From positions 151,747 through 215,746 of the forward strand of contig LNKV01000020.1 in the NCBI GenBank assembly GCA_001465935.1: DNA of 64,000 nucleotides, in the 5' to 3' direction. Shown piece after piece: positions 11,201 through 21,761 of this stretch. Position numbers and translations under genes: made by a program. The stretch's first letter is position 1. The number at the start of each line of letters is the position of its first letter. Below the pieces are notes generated by a model, which saw only the letters and a program-made list of their open reading frames with translations, made no database searches and was not told the DNA's origin. Source of the DNA: Clarireedia homoeocarpa (Eukaryota > Ascomycota > Leotiomycetes > Helotiales > Rutstroemiaceae).

Positions 11201-12018
11201 GACCCCAATCTCGACACCTTTCGGGACCGCTCTTCAATATCGGACCTATGGAGTTGCTGGGGTTTGGCTTAATTACTATATGGGTCTCATTGCCTGCCAT
11301 CGAGCACATCCTTCGATGCCCCCTGCAGCAATGGCAGCCGCAGGTATTGCCGCTCGTAAAACGGCGTATTTCGCAAATGAGATCGGACGGATTGCGGCTG
11401 GTATCACGGACGATCTGAGTATGACGACGCAGGTCAATCCTGGTGTGGGAGCTGCGCTCATAGAGTCTTCTACCTGCTTATTTATTGCTGGTGTTCAGGT
11501 AGGGTTAGTCCTATTCAGAAGATAATCTATACTAGGTCACTCATGATCATTTTAACAGTATCAGAAATCGGACCAGAGAACTTGGACGGTTAAGCGATTG
11601 AAAGATATAGCTCGGCTAACGGGCTGGGAATCCGCACTTGCCAGTATGTGAATGTCATCCTTTATCAACTCACACATTCTTTAGAATACAGTAAACTAAT
11701 TCTGATTCTTTCCCTTTCCTTACAGTTGCAGCAGGCTGCGAAACATCTTGGTCCAAAGCAGCCGAATTCGGCAAAGGCCCACCATACCATAAGGTTGAAG
11801 AACCGGTCGTCCCGCAAATATTGAATTCGGTGAGGAGTCTACAGAGAGATTATCTCTCGCCATTTTATAGAGGGGAGAGGGAGACGAAGGACCAGAAATT
11901 GGTGCTGCAAACTCCGGAGAGGATTCATTATGCGCTGGGGGTGCTGGCATTTCAGGAGGACTTTGATAATTTAGAGTTGGTGGATAGTGTGAGGGAGGAG
12001 CCGAGGCAGGTGGGGTAG
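8256..12018 (+). CDS. Zn2Cys6 fungal transcription factor with central fungal-TF domain
   Basis: Seven exons join in frame: 8256-8373, 8443-9837, 10053-10689, 10741-10803, 10856-11498, 11559-11643 and 11726-12018, giving 1077 residues. The binuclear zinc cluster straddles intron 1, with cysteines 38, 41, 48, 55, 58 and 65 in CX2CX6CX6CX2CX6C spacing (TGCLTCRKRRIKCGEERPTC). A long Pro/Gln/Ser-rich region follows, including eight copies of QAYPQP-type hexapeptides encoded at 9209-9352. An acidic patch comes before the regulatory domain (exons 2-5), which shows the ALLHAILAIASLHIAKLQ and LLCFYECWCADHQKWSGHL segments seen in the fungal-specific TF domain 2 (DUF3468-like) group. It should be a nuclear DNA-binding regulator; targets cannot be read from the sequence. 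It converges on the amidohydrolase. The least certain junctions are at 10053 and 10741. Confidence 0.88.
9209..9352 (+). repeat. In-frame 18-base repeat inside the transcription factor gene
   Basis: Eight 18-base units (CAGGCATATCCACAACCC and variants) encode QAYPQP, QAYPPP, QARPPP and QAHPPP. The first units are nearly identical to each other, which points to recent slippage or unequal exchange. The copy number is likely to vary between strains. Confidence 0.9.
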
Positions 12019-12403
12019 GGAGGGGAGGGGGAGGAGAGAGGGAAGGTAGAAGAAGGCGTGGTAGAAGAGTGAGAAAGGGGGGGGGGGAGGAGTGGAGTAG
12101 AATAGAGTAGGGAGTCTAGTAGGATCTGCGTTGTGTGCAATTCTTCGCTTTTTGCACTGATCTAGTAAACCTGTAATCATCTCCGCCATCGCCAGCGTAA
12201 ACGCACTCTGATAACGCTCGTGGCCAATCAATTTTACCATGCTCCCCGTGTTTGTGTTAAATACCCGGGAGTTTTTAGGCAGTGCAAATGACTCTTTATC
12301 TAGGATTTTAATTGAAGTATTACATAGAGTACTATCTTTCCATTAAAATCCTATACAAAAGACACGATACCTACCACTACCGTCCACCCTATAACAGTCG
12401 TGA
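12019..12403. other. Convergent 3' region between transcription factor and amidohydrolase
   Basis: 385 gene-free bases. Immediately after the transcription factor stop is a purine-only stretch (about 12018-12100) with a G-run near 12078-12086; the remainder is AT-rich and presumably holds both polyadenylation regions. Confidence 0.6.
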
Positions 12404-13714
12404 CTACAAATCACTATTCGAATCCTGATTTCCCGCCAACCAAGCCAGCGCGCTCAAAGCATACGCATCAACACCAACTTGCATCGTAGGGGAGATCTGA
12501 GGAGCAAACAGCGAGCTGTGGTTACCCGGTATACTCTCCGCCAACGTACCCTCTTTCTTCGCTTGCTCGACTTTATCCGGTGCAGTACAACCGTATGCAA
12601 ACAGCAACGCCGGTTTCTGGACAGCGGATGCAAGAATACAGAAATCCTCACTGAAGCTAAGCCGAGGGAAGTCCCCCACAAAAGCATCCTCACCCGCACC
12701 GAAATGCTCGCCGAAAGCCTTTCCCACCCGTGCAGTAACCCCAGGATCGTTAACCGTCACGGGAAACGTCCGGGTCACGACAATCGTCGGCGCGGCCGTT
12801 GCATTCGACGCCACACTCTCCGCTTGCACGATGCGCACCACGCCATCCTTCAGCTTGCGTCGCGTGCGTTCGTTATTCGCACGCACATCCACCGTGATCA
12901 CCGCCTCGTCCGCCACCACATTCTCCGCCCCCGTCGCCCCGGACACAAAACTCGCCACCGTCACCACCGCATGCTCGCTCGGGTGCGTCTCGCGCGACAC
13001 CAGCGTCTGCAGCCGCACCACGGCGCTCGCCGCCATCACAATCGGATCGAGCAGCCGCTCGGGCATCGACGCGTGCCCGCCGCGCCCGTGGAACGTCACG
13101 CGGAGGTTGTCGCACGAGCTGGCCATCGTTCCGGGCCGGATGCCGATGACGCCTGCGCGCGCGGGCACCACGTGCCCGCTGAACACCACGTCTGGAATCG
13201 GAACCGCATGCCGGCGGGGATCGTACAGGCCGTCGTCGACCATGCTTTGCGCGCCGGTGCCGCGCTCCTCGGCCGGTTGGAACAGCAGGATTATGGTTCC
13301 GTGCCAGTGGGCGCGTGCGGACAGCATGAGCGCCCCGTAGGCGAGGAGACACGCCATGTGCATGTCGTGGCCGCAGGCGTGCATGACGGGCTGTTCGTGG
13401 CCCTGGAGATTGAGGGCCCGCTTGGTGCTGGCGTGGGGGAGACCGGTGCGTTCGGCGATGGGGAGGGCGTCCATGTCGGCGCGGGAGAGCACGGTGGGGC
13501 CCGGGCCGTTGCGGAGGATGGCCGCGATCCCATGGCCGCCTATGTTGGGGTGGATGGAGAAGTCGGGGGAGAGATTGCGTAGGTGCGCGATGATGGTGCG
13601 TGCGGTTTCGGCTTCTTGGTTGGATAGCTCCGGGTGTGAATGCAAGTGCTTATATAGGTCCTCGTAGGAGGAGAGATTGGGCCGATGTGTCTCGAGTATT
13701 TGTGTCAGAGACAT
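12404..13714 (-). CDS. M20-family amidohydrolase (hippurate/IAA-amino-acid hydrolase type)
   Basis: A single exon of 436 residues, the usual length for peptidase family M20D. These enzymes cleave amide bonds of N-acyl or aromatic acyl amino acids using a two-metal centre. Visible landmarks are SHPELSNQE near residue 26, SRADMDALP (78-86), the metal-binding HACGHDMH (112-119), FQPAEERG (145-152) with the catalytic/metal glutamates, the conserved GHV (180-182) and the C-terminal GNHSSLF carrying the last histidine ligand. There is no signal peptide, so a cytosolic enzyme is expected. The true substrate cannot be fixed from sequence; hippurate, N-acetyl amino acids and indole-acetyl amino acids are all handled by relatives. 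The coding region is GC-rich compared with its flanks and produces several long antisense open frames, which I treat as shadows. Confidence 0.92.
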   Translation of the reverse strand: MSLTQILETHRPNLSSYEDLYKHLHSHPELSNQEAETARTIIAHLRNLSPDFSIHPNIGGHGIAAILRNGPGPTVLSRADMDALPIAERTGLPHASTKRALNLQGHEQPVMHACGHDMHMACLLAYGALMLSARAHWHGTIILLFQPAEERGTGAQSMVDDGLYDPRRHAVPIPDVVFSGHVVPARAGVIGIRPGTMASSCDNLRVTFHGRGGHASMPERLLDPIVMAASAVVRLQTLVSRETHPSEHAVVTVASFVSGATGAENVVADEAVITVDVRANNERTRRKLKDGVVRIVQAESVASNATAAPTIVVTRTFPVTVNDPGVTARVGKAFGEHFGAGEDAFVGDFPRLSFSEDFCILASAVQKPALLFAYGCTAPDKVEQAKKEGTLAESIPGNHSSLFAPQISPTMQVGVDAYALSALAWLAGNQDSNSDL

Positions 13715-15275
13715 TTTGATGAGTTTAGCTATTCCTCGGTGGTGGTGTGGTCTGGAGGGGCCACGTTGGTTGAGCAGGGGTGTGGTGTGTCCTGATATTC
13801 AATCCATGCAAATAATAATTATAACCCGATGAAAGATCTCGAAAATCAAGATCAAAAATAAACCAATGTTAAGATATTGTGTTAATATTCAATATAACAA
13901 CCTACATCTAGTTAAGTTCTAAGGTCTCACATAAATGCTTGACTCATTGACTCATAATAGAACTAGGCGAAGAGTAGGTTGAAGCGCATGTTGTCTCTCT
14001 GTGTAACCTTCGCCTGTCTTAGTAGCTTCTCCTTTAACATTCTTCCGAACTCCTATCTATCATACAAAACCGAACAACCTCCAAAAGAACATACTGCAGT
14101 ACTCTATCTATCTATCTATCTAGGCCTGCTGCACAATACGAAGTGCCATCGCCCGAAAACAGCCGCGCTCCTAAAACCAGACAGACATCTTTCATCATCC
14201 ACCTACCCACCTACCTACCACTAGAAGAATATCTCAAAAACCAAAGCAGCAAGCACGAGTAAGCTCAAACCAAAACAAAACGAAACACAAAATACCCCAC
14301 CGAGAAAACACCTCATACTAGACCTCCTAATCTAATCAAGCGCCCTATACTCCACCCACGCATCCCATCCCATCCCATCCCATCCCATCCCCCTCAAGAA
14401 CTCAAGAACTCCCTAGCCTCCATCCATCCATCAGCCGCGCCCTCCTCGACCAAGAACCAGGTTAGGGGATGGCGGATGGATTAGATAGAGTGAGTGGACG
14501 TTTGATTTTTGATTCGGTTTGGGTTTGGGTTTGGGTGGCAAGTTAGTGAATAGAAATAGAAAGAATACTTACTTACTGTATGGATGGAGGTATCAACCAA
14601 CTATTAATTAGCGAAATTCGCCGTGTCTGTCTGCATGCATGCATGCATATAGATAGAAAGAAAAAGAGAGATCCGTTAGTTGCTGTTGGTTGGTTGGTTG
14701 TGTTTATTTATTCCCATGCTGAGTTATTTATGGGAAATGTCTTCTTTTGTTGTTCCATCAAGTTAGTTAGTTATATCTATCTGCTGTTCAAGAAATGAAT
14801 GACCTCGTTGAATTATTTGATGCTTTGATTCTCATCGGCGTATATAAATAATAGTGAATCAGTGATGATTTTTATTTTATAATTAGGATTGTTTTATTAA
14901 AGAGCATGATATTTTCTCTTTGGGTATTCTATATCTTGGTCTTCTGTCACCAACCAACCATATATTTCTCTGCTTGGTTGGACACTCACTAATTTCGAGT
15001 TCAGACTGGGTGGCTTACAGTATCTGTATTCTTACTCCAAACCAAATGCACCACAGCCCTAAATCCGCAACCTCGAAAATAAACCCCGCCCCGCCAATTC
15101 CGACCAAAAAAAAGTAAAAAAGAAAATATCATTAAAACTCTCCTCCACTCTCCCAGTCTCTTCCACTAGTTCTACTCACTCTCCATACTCACAAATCCAG
15201 ATGCCAATCATCCCTCCCCCCAAACCTTCAGCCACCTGCCCTACCCCATACTATCCCATCAACCCCAAGTTCCCT
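13715..15275. other. Gene-free region between amidohydrolase and tRNA
   Basis: No gene seen in about 1.56 kb. It contains the amidohydrolase promoter, a TCCCA pentamer run (about 14361-14392), a GCATGCATGCATGCAT palindromic run (about 14633-14648), CTAT and GTTG short runs, and AT-rich sequence. Confidence 0.55.
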
Positions 15276-15285
15276 AAAAAAAAAA
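15276..15285 (-). terminator. RNA polymerase III terminator of the tRNA
   Basis: Ten consecutive A residues on the plus strand form a T10 run on the tRNA strand, starting eight bases after the tRNA 3' end, as expected for Pol III termination. Confidence 0.85.
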
Positions 15286-15293
15286 TATTTCAA

Positions 15294-15423
15294 TGAACAG
15301 AGGGGGATTCGAACCCCCGCGGGCTACGCCCATGAGAATACACCGCTGATTTTGCATCAGCAAAGCTTATATTATAACATAAGAAGCTTGAGTCACACGC
15401 CATAACCACTCGGCCATCTGTCC
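15294..15423 (-). tRNA. tRNA-Leu (anticodon CAA) with a 50-base intron
   Basis: On the minus strand the acceptor arms GGACAGA and TCTGTTC pair (with G-T wobble) and are followed by discriminator A, which favours Leu over Ser. The A box region (TGGCCGAGTGG) and B box GGTTCGAATCC are intact. A long variable arm (GGGC-GTA-GCCC) marks a type II tRNA. The anticodon arm TGTGA-CTCAAG gives anticodon CAA (15388-15390), pairing with TCATG after an intron at about 15337-15386, in the canonical position one base 3' of the anticodon. An intron in tRNA-Leu(CAA) is also the rule in yeast. The exact intron ends are inferred from stem pairing; the anticodon stem has two wobble pairs. Confidence 0.87.
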
Positions 15424-15753
15424 AGGTGCTTTGATTAATGGGGGTGAGGAGCTTATGTATTATATTATTACTATCACTACTCTTGCTGGGGTTGAATTTT
15501 GTTTTTTTGGAGGGGTTTAGGGAGGGAGCCGAGAAAGGTTTATGTGGGGGGATTGTGGGTTATATGTTTTTTTTTCCCGTCGTTTTTGAGCATGACAGCA
15601 ACTGGTTTTGGATGAGAACAATTCATTGGACTGGGAGTAGAAAGGTGTCCTGATGGCTACGTTGAGTTTCAGGGTGGGTGTGGTCAAATCTGGAAAACAG
15701 CTCGACAAATGGGATTGATGCTATTGCTGAGAAAATAGAAGTAGCGACTGAAT

Positions 15754-15789
<36 letters not shown>

Positions 15790-15996
15790 GTTTTGCACTA
15801 TAACCCGATCTTGACTTTTTCCTGCCCAACTCGCCCAGCTAGCCCAGCCATCCTCGTATTTTCAAATCCGATCACCACCAAGTCTTTTCATAGCTATGCC
15901 TTCATATCCATTTCATACCAATCCCTCAAATATCCATCTCTTCCAATCCTCTTCATCTGCTCACAAACTCCGCTTTTGTCGACCTGCTCTCTCCAT
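15424..15996. other. Gene-free region with a T33 tract
   Basis: No gene recognised. A T33 homopolymer lies at 15756-15788, and the rest is 3' flank of the secreted-protein gene and 5' flank of the tRNA. Confidence 0.55.
15756..15788. repeat. T33 homopolymer
   Basis: Thirty-three uninterrupted T residues on the plus strand, downstream of the small secreted protein gene. Confidence 0.95.
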
Positions 15997-16574
15997 CTAG
16001 GAAGAGATACAGTCATTGGGCGAACTAACAAAGCTGCTCGACTGGCAAGTTGTCAAGAAGTTTGGATCGGTCAAAGTAAGACCTCGGGTATAAGTTCCCG
16101 TTCCATTGCTGTAAGTCAAGGATGTTGCTCCGGCGGAGACGGTCAACGAGTAACCTGAAGGACAAAGGCCTGTCCAAGGTCCGGAGGCGGAGGTGCTGCC
16201 TTTTCCTTGACACTAGAGTAGATGTGTTAGCTAGGTTGAATAAATGAGGGAAAAGAGACGGTGCCAGCGGGTTTGAATTCTCTGGGTGAGGGAAAATGGA
16301 CATTGCTGAGAATGGGGAGAACAGAGGAGGTGCAGGTGGTTGTGTTTGAGACATTGGAGTATGAATTTGGAGCTGGAAAGTGGGTTTAATGATAACGAGA
16401 CTAGCTAGAACAGTGACTTACAGTGCCAGCAGTGTTGTCATCAACAAACGCATAGAGAGTGAAGGTGCAGTCAGCATTGGCGAGGAAGAGACCATCAACA
16501 CCAAGACAAGCGTTGGTGACGGATGGAAGTAAGGCCGAAGCCAAAACGGTAAGGGCGGTGACTGAGAAACGCAT
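15997..16574 (-). CDS. Small secreted six-cysteine protein (effector-like), unknown function
   Basis: Two exons, 16574-16422 and 16212-15997, join in phase 0 across a 209-bp intron (donor GTAAGTC, acceptor ACTCTAG) and give 122 residues. The N-terminus MRFSVTALTVLASALLPSVT is a typical signal peptide, with likely cleavage after NA at residue 22. The mature protein of about 100 residues contains six cysteines (23, 36, 52, 68, 107, 119), an even number consistent with three disulfides, and is Ser/Thr/Gly-rich. I recognise no named family. Size, signal peptide and cysteine content match the usual definition of a candidate effector or small cell-wall protein; that role is inference. Several good-looking stop-free readings inside the intron are in other frames and are ignored. 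Confidence 0.8.
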
Positions 16575-17708
16575 CTTGAAGCTTCGAGATTTGATAGTGT
16601 ATGAATCTTTCTGGTGTGAATGGAGGCTGGATGTCGAGTTTGAGATGAGGGTTGAGGAGAAGGAGGACCAAGATATATATACTTGAGGAATCCTCGCCTC
16701 AACAAGATCGAGGCATGAATGTGTTACCATATAAGATGACTATATGATATCACTAAGCCATCACACTTGAGTATCACTACGCATGATGCATCTGAATCCA
16801 GCTCGGGTTCGTCGTGTAGCCAAATCTGGTAAAGCTGAGGCTGTCACTATTGACAAATATCAACCCAAGGTATCACTTCCCCTCAATTCATCCCTACTGA
16901 AATCAGCTCGTTTACCCTATTACAGTAAGAACTCTCATATTCCTCTACACGCTTGACATAAACGCGCACCACGTGTTTGTGTTCCCCAGTTCTACACCGA
17001 AAGAATGGTCAAGCCACTGAGAAGCTTATGCCACTGCCGGCAGCACGGTTGAAACTTCCGAAACTTCCATAAATCATGTCCACTAACTGCTTATGTTTTA
17101 AATTCGATCTGGGGATATGAAACTGCGTAGATCACCAGTAATACATGAGTGTTGTAGGTTCTCGGCTCGTCTGATTGAGCGTGGCGCATACACGAGCTTG
17201 TCAGCATTTCTTGGCAGTCAGCTGAGGGGCTTGAAGCCTTTTGTTTCCAATGGAGTATCTGCCAGGGTTTGAACGGTCTAGATCTACATCGTAGCGATTC
17301 GTTGACAATTTGAGTATTTGTCTTTTGTTGAAGAAATAATTGTTGACCAAGTTCCGCTTGTTTGTTTCTTGAATAGAATTCCGATGATACGCAGAAACTG
17401 GTGGGTTATGGGTACCAAAACGAAGTGGCCATCAATTGCATAGACCATCTCAAACTTCCAGAGAGCGCTCTTGACAATTGAATGTTCGAGTACAGTAGAA
17501 CAATTGGCTATAGTGTGTCACTCTAAGAAGGTGGCGTAGAACCACTCAGAGTCATGGTATGGACATTCAGTGAAAGTGATCGGGGAATTGCACTCCCTAG
17601 CTTGTTTGATGCCAATATCACATGTGACTGGCATTTATATCGTTTACTGATCATGACTCGATCGAACTGGTTTTCTCACCTAAGCCCTCTTTGAGTGTCA
17701 TCAATGTT
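16575..17708. other. Gene-free region upstream of the secreted protein
   Basis: About 1.1 kb without a supportable gene. It should hold the secreted protein's promoter (a TATATATAC box-like stretch at 16674-16682) and the 3' flank of the kinase gene. Confidence 0.5.
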
Positions 17709-20623
17709 CTAAGATATATTCGGCCCCGCTTTCACATTGAATATTTGTTGGCACAGACAAGTTTGGTGCCCGTAGTGCTCCGTTAGAATCCTGACGAGAG
17801 TGTCAGCTGTCGGACGGCGATTATGGTCGGCGGCCAGCACATCCCCTAAGAGCGAAACGGTCCAAGTGTCTCCCAAATCTGTGAACCAAGATAGTACCCT
17901 AGGAACTGTAGCATGGTAAACAGAGGTCAAAGTTTCCGGTTCATCTTCAATTGGCACTGCCCTATAATCCTCAAATTCCTCAACAGTTTCCCCGTTAGCC
18001 ACAGATGCCATTTCGGCGAAGACGCATCCAAGGGAGAAGACATCTGCTGGGCGGCCTCTACGGTCATTGGCTATCACTTCTGGAGCGCTGTACATTCTTG
18101 TGATACCAACGAGAGGGCCATCGGTAGAGCTCGTCAGACCAGTATTGAACCTATGCGCAGAGCCAAAGTCTGTCAGGTAGATTTCCTTCCCTTTGCATAT
18201 CATATTGCTAGGTTTGATATCCTTATGACGAATGTTTTGAGAATGTATGTATGATATTGCGGATGCGAGACATAGTTGCCACTTACTTAGCAGTTTCAAA
18301 TTCTCTTCTGACGAATCGTTCTCGCCAACTCGTTCAAGGAAGTGACTTAAGTCTTCATCGCCGGCCGGTGAGAGTAATATTCCGAAATAACGAGGTCTTC
18401 CACTGGTTTCATAAGAACCAAGTACTTTGACAATGTGATGATGATTGAGAGATTTGAGGACTGCCACTTCTTGTTGTATTAGAGGTAGTAACTTTTTGCG
18501 TGTAACATTCCTTAGCTGAATGGTTTTACGAGCAAAGATAACGCTATTTCGGTTCCCTTTAACTCGAACTGCGTCCACAACTCCTAGCGAGCCATGACCG
18601 AGTTGTTTTATAAACTCATATGGCAATACTTCTTCCTTGGTATATATCTTATGATTATACAGCGTTATATCAACACCATCAACCCAAGCTGCCTGGGAAG
18701 GTTTTATTGGCGAAGATTGATGTGCCATGGTACCAATGATACTACCAAGCACAGAATCTGAGTCTTGTCTTTCAGGTTTGATATTCTTCGGTACATGATT
18801 TTTGTCTCCTTCCGATGATGTAAGTTGTGGGGTGTTTTCGTTGGAGAAATTGGTAAGCTCTTCGTTCACACAATCCTCAGAGAATCCATCAGATCCAAAT
18901 CGAGCTCTCCTCTCCATGAGTCGCGTAGGCTCAAGAGGATTCCCGCAGTCCTTGCACATTATGCCATCTTTCTTTGTGACTCTATGCAAACAACTGGAGC
19001 ATCTCCACCATTGCGGTTCGATCGCATACTCTCCTCGAGAATCTATATCTACACCGGTTGCCTTCCCTAATACGTCTATATCTTCCTTGTGCTCGTAGAT
19101 GAGATGCTTTCGAAACTCTTCTTTAGAACCCTTGAAATCAGACCGCAGAAAACGCAGATTGCCGGCAGGTGATGTAGCAGATGCAGTTTGTGACTGACAG
19201 GTTGGATAGTCACAGAGATAGTTGGTTTCACCGTGAATCAATTCGTAATGATGCATCAGTGCGTCTGGAGAAGAAAATCCAGTACGGTAATCTGGACATG
19301 CCCGTATGTGGCAGGGATATAAAATCTTAAAGTTAATGGGGAACTCTCGTGAAAATTCCAGATCTGAACCTGAATTCGAAAATTGGATAGAACTTTTCTG
19401 GCTACTACTATCATGTGCTTGTTTCGACATCGAAGTAGTGGTTCGGGCTTTCTCGTCATCTTTGCTGTCAGTAATGGGGTACTGAAACGTATGAGAAACA
19501 GAAGAGTCTGAAATCCTTGGTTCTGTAATAGTGCTAGATGAGGTTGAGAATTGAGAATCATCAAGTCCTTCTAGTTCAAACGCTCCAGAATTATGATCAT
19601 TAATGATATCCTTTACCTCCTCGTAAATTGGTTTGGCGGTAGTAACCCAGTTGCTTAGTCGTCCAAGCCTCACTTCCGCATCTGGAACATACTCGTACAT
19701 GAGCGATCCATACTCAGCATGGTTGGGTATGAGATCCTCTATGATGTACAAAGCTTTTGCCCATTCTTGCAAAGCAAGGTCTGGTCGTTCGGAATGTTTC
19801 AGAAACACGTCAGCCTTTTTGGTTGTTGATTGCCCAGCATGTAGTAAGCCGTCAAGCGTTGTCCCAGGAGGGATATCGGGCCTTGCCGCTAAAAGAACAT
19901 CTACAGGCTGGTAGGTACGTCGAGTCTTTGCCCTTTTGAGTTTTTGGAAGGCAAGGTGGACACCGGGATCGATATTTGACTCCGAATTTTTTCCCCGTTC
20001 AAATAGTTCTTCGGATCTCACCGTCATGGGTTCATTCATGGCCGATAATCTAGCTCGCTCCTGCATTCCCCTATCTATCATCATAACTTTCTTTTCTACG
20101 TCCCTCTGCACCTGCTCTATCTCGATGTTAGGAGCCTGAATACGTCTCTGAGACATTGGTCCAACGTTCGATGGATCTTCCGTTTCAGAGACGTTCTGTC
20201 GTATGCTTCTTTTTAAGTCATCATAGGTATTGATGCGATGCACAAATCGGAGGTGTCCCCATAAATTTTCCCGTCGAACCCAAAATTTGTCATTGTCCCC
20301 GCAGCCAGGTACACGGCATCGGTAGGCATTGTTTGAGTCCAAGAGTAATGGATGTTCCGTTTGAATATGTCTTTTCACGTCTTGGGCCGTCACGTGTTCT
20401 TCCTCGATGGAAGTACAGTTGGGAAAAAGACATTGGCCCTGTCGATGGTGTGGCAGCGCATCTGTCCTGGAGTCATGTTGTTTAGTACTTGTTGGGTGGG
20501 AAGAATTTGCACCGGTGTGTGGCCATACTCTAGAGAAAGTAGAGAAAGTCCATCAAACTGCACCGCTCCATTTGTTACCAGATCATCGACATGGCCGGTC
20601 TGTTCCGCCGGCGGGGTATTCAT
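17709..20623 (-). CDS. Zinc-finger/protein kinase fusion protein
   Basis: One long exon (20438-17709, or longer) encodes zinc-binding segments followed by a serine/threonine kinase. N-terminal pairs of Cys and His (QCLFPNC...HIQTEH; CRVPGCGDNDKFW...HLRFVHR) look like C2H2-type fingers; a second finger set (CHIRACPDY...HHYELIH and CDYPTC...HLIYEH) and a CX2C zinc ribbon (WWRCSSCLHR...CKDCGNP) follow. The kinase occupies roughly the last 300 residues: GHGSLGVV glycine loop, FARKTI lysine, HKDIKPSNM catalytic loop, TDFGSA and SAPEV. All core catalytic residues are present. The first exon is uncertain: my preferred model is 20623-20579 (MNTPPAEQTGHVDDL) spliced by GTAACA to 20438, giving 924 residues. 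Partner and substrate are unknown; nuclear or signalling roles are inference. Confidence 0.8.
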
Positions 20624-21761
20624 CTCAACGATGAGATGAGCATTCTTCACAAGCAATCTCCACTCTCAAGCGAATTTCCGTCTGAAAATTATATCTGGAA
20701 ATAAGGAGAAAGCCGAATCCCGAAATAGCCGCCGTGAGTTGCCTCATTAAAAAGTTGTACGGTTCTCTTCACTGGGGGGTAGAAATCACTTGAGATGAAA
20801 ATGAATAAGAATTCATTCCGAGATCTTTGCACGTCTCACGTCTGCAAAGTGGCGGTGCAAGGATTCTGCAGCGCTCTAAACTGCGTTGGGGCTGCTGCAT
20901 ATTCTGCTGCAGGAGCGAGGCATACTGTAGCAAAAATTGAAGAAGCTCTGCTTCCCCCAAACCTCACGATACCACGTGGATTCTTGGAAGCTTGGCCCGA
21001 CCAGAATTCTGGTCGCGGGAATAGGACAAGGAACGAGTAAGAAGTAGAAGAAGCATATTGTTCTAGATTTCCTAGGGTCCTAAAGTACAGCACCACGCGC
21101 GCTTCGAGTCGTTAGCAGGTAAAGCGAAAGAAAACACTAACAGCTAGATATTTCGAAATCCACACTGACAGCTAGATATTTCGAAATCCACACTGACAGC
21201 TAGATATTCGAAATCCAAGACGGAAGTGTTTTAGGAAAAACTCACATATGAATGCTATGAAAAGGTGTAGTTTGGGGAGGAATAACTAGCAAGTAGGGAA
21301 CACCTAGATTACTAATGCCAAGAATGTGTCGGACAAACTCAAACACATTCCACCAGTGCTTCTCCATGTCAGGTTACGAGAACTTCACATATATCAACTG
21401 CATACCTACATTTTCCCATTGAAAGATGAGGATATACTTACTGTGTTAAATCAAGTTCAAATCTTCTTCTTTGTGATCAATCTGTACCAGATCGACGGTC
21501 CCGAAATGTCACTCAAAGACGGGAAGACGTTTCGTTCAGCTGGTGTCGCGTCTATGACGCAATGGTCTGTCTCCGCCGCCACTTAGGTAGGTACGTTCAG
21601 TACAAGCAGAAAGGTTGGTATAGCTCAATATCAACATTCCTGACGAAGGCCCAAGTACAAATTTCACTCGTCATAACCGTTGTTCTTTTATATTTCTCCC
21701 ATCATTACATTCAGTGCTTGCTTCCTCTTTCAATTGAAGTCTTAACCTGAATATCCCCGCC
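20624..21761. other. Divergent promoter region between kinase fusion and DUF3292-like gene
   Basis: About 1.1 kb with no gene. A three-copy 28-base tandem repeat lies at 21135-21217; the last 100 bases before 21762 are pyrimidine-rich, as in fungal core promoters. Confidence 0.6.
21135..21217. repeat. Three tandem copies of a 28-base unit with a palindromic core
   Basis: Units at 21135-21162, 21163-21190 and 21191-21217; consensus begins CACTGACAGCTAGATATTTC and continues GAAATCCA. Copies one and two differ at one base (A for G in the CACTRACAG part) and copy three lacks one T. The inner ATTTCGAAAT is a perfect palindrome in the first two copies. It lies about 545-630 bases upstream of the plus-strand gene. 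Confidence 0.92.

Noticed and set aside
12479..13582. 367-codon plus-strand frame opposite the amidohydrolase
   Set aside because: Arg/His-rich antisense shadow of a GC-rich gene with strong M20 motifs on the minus strand.
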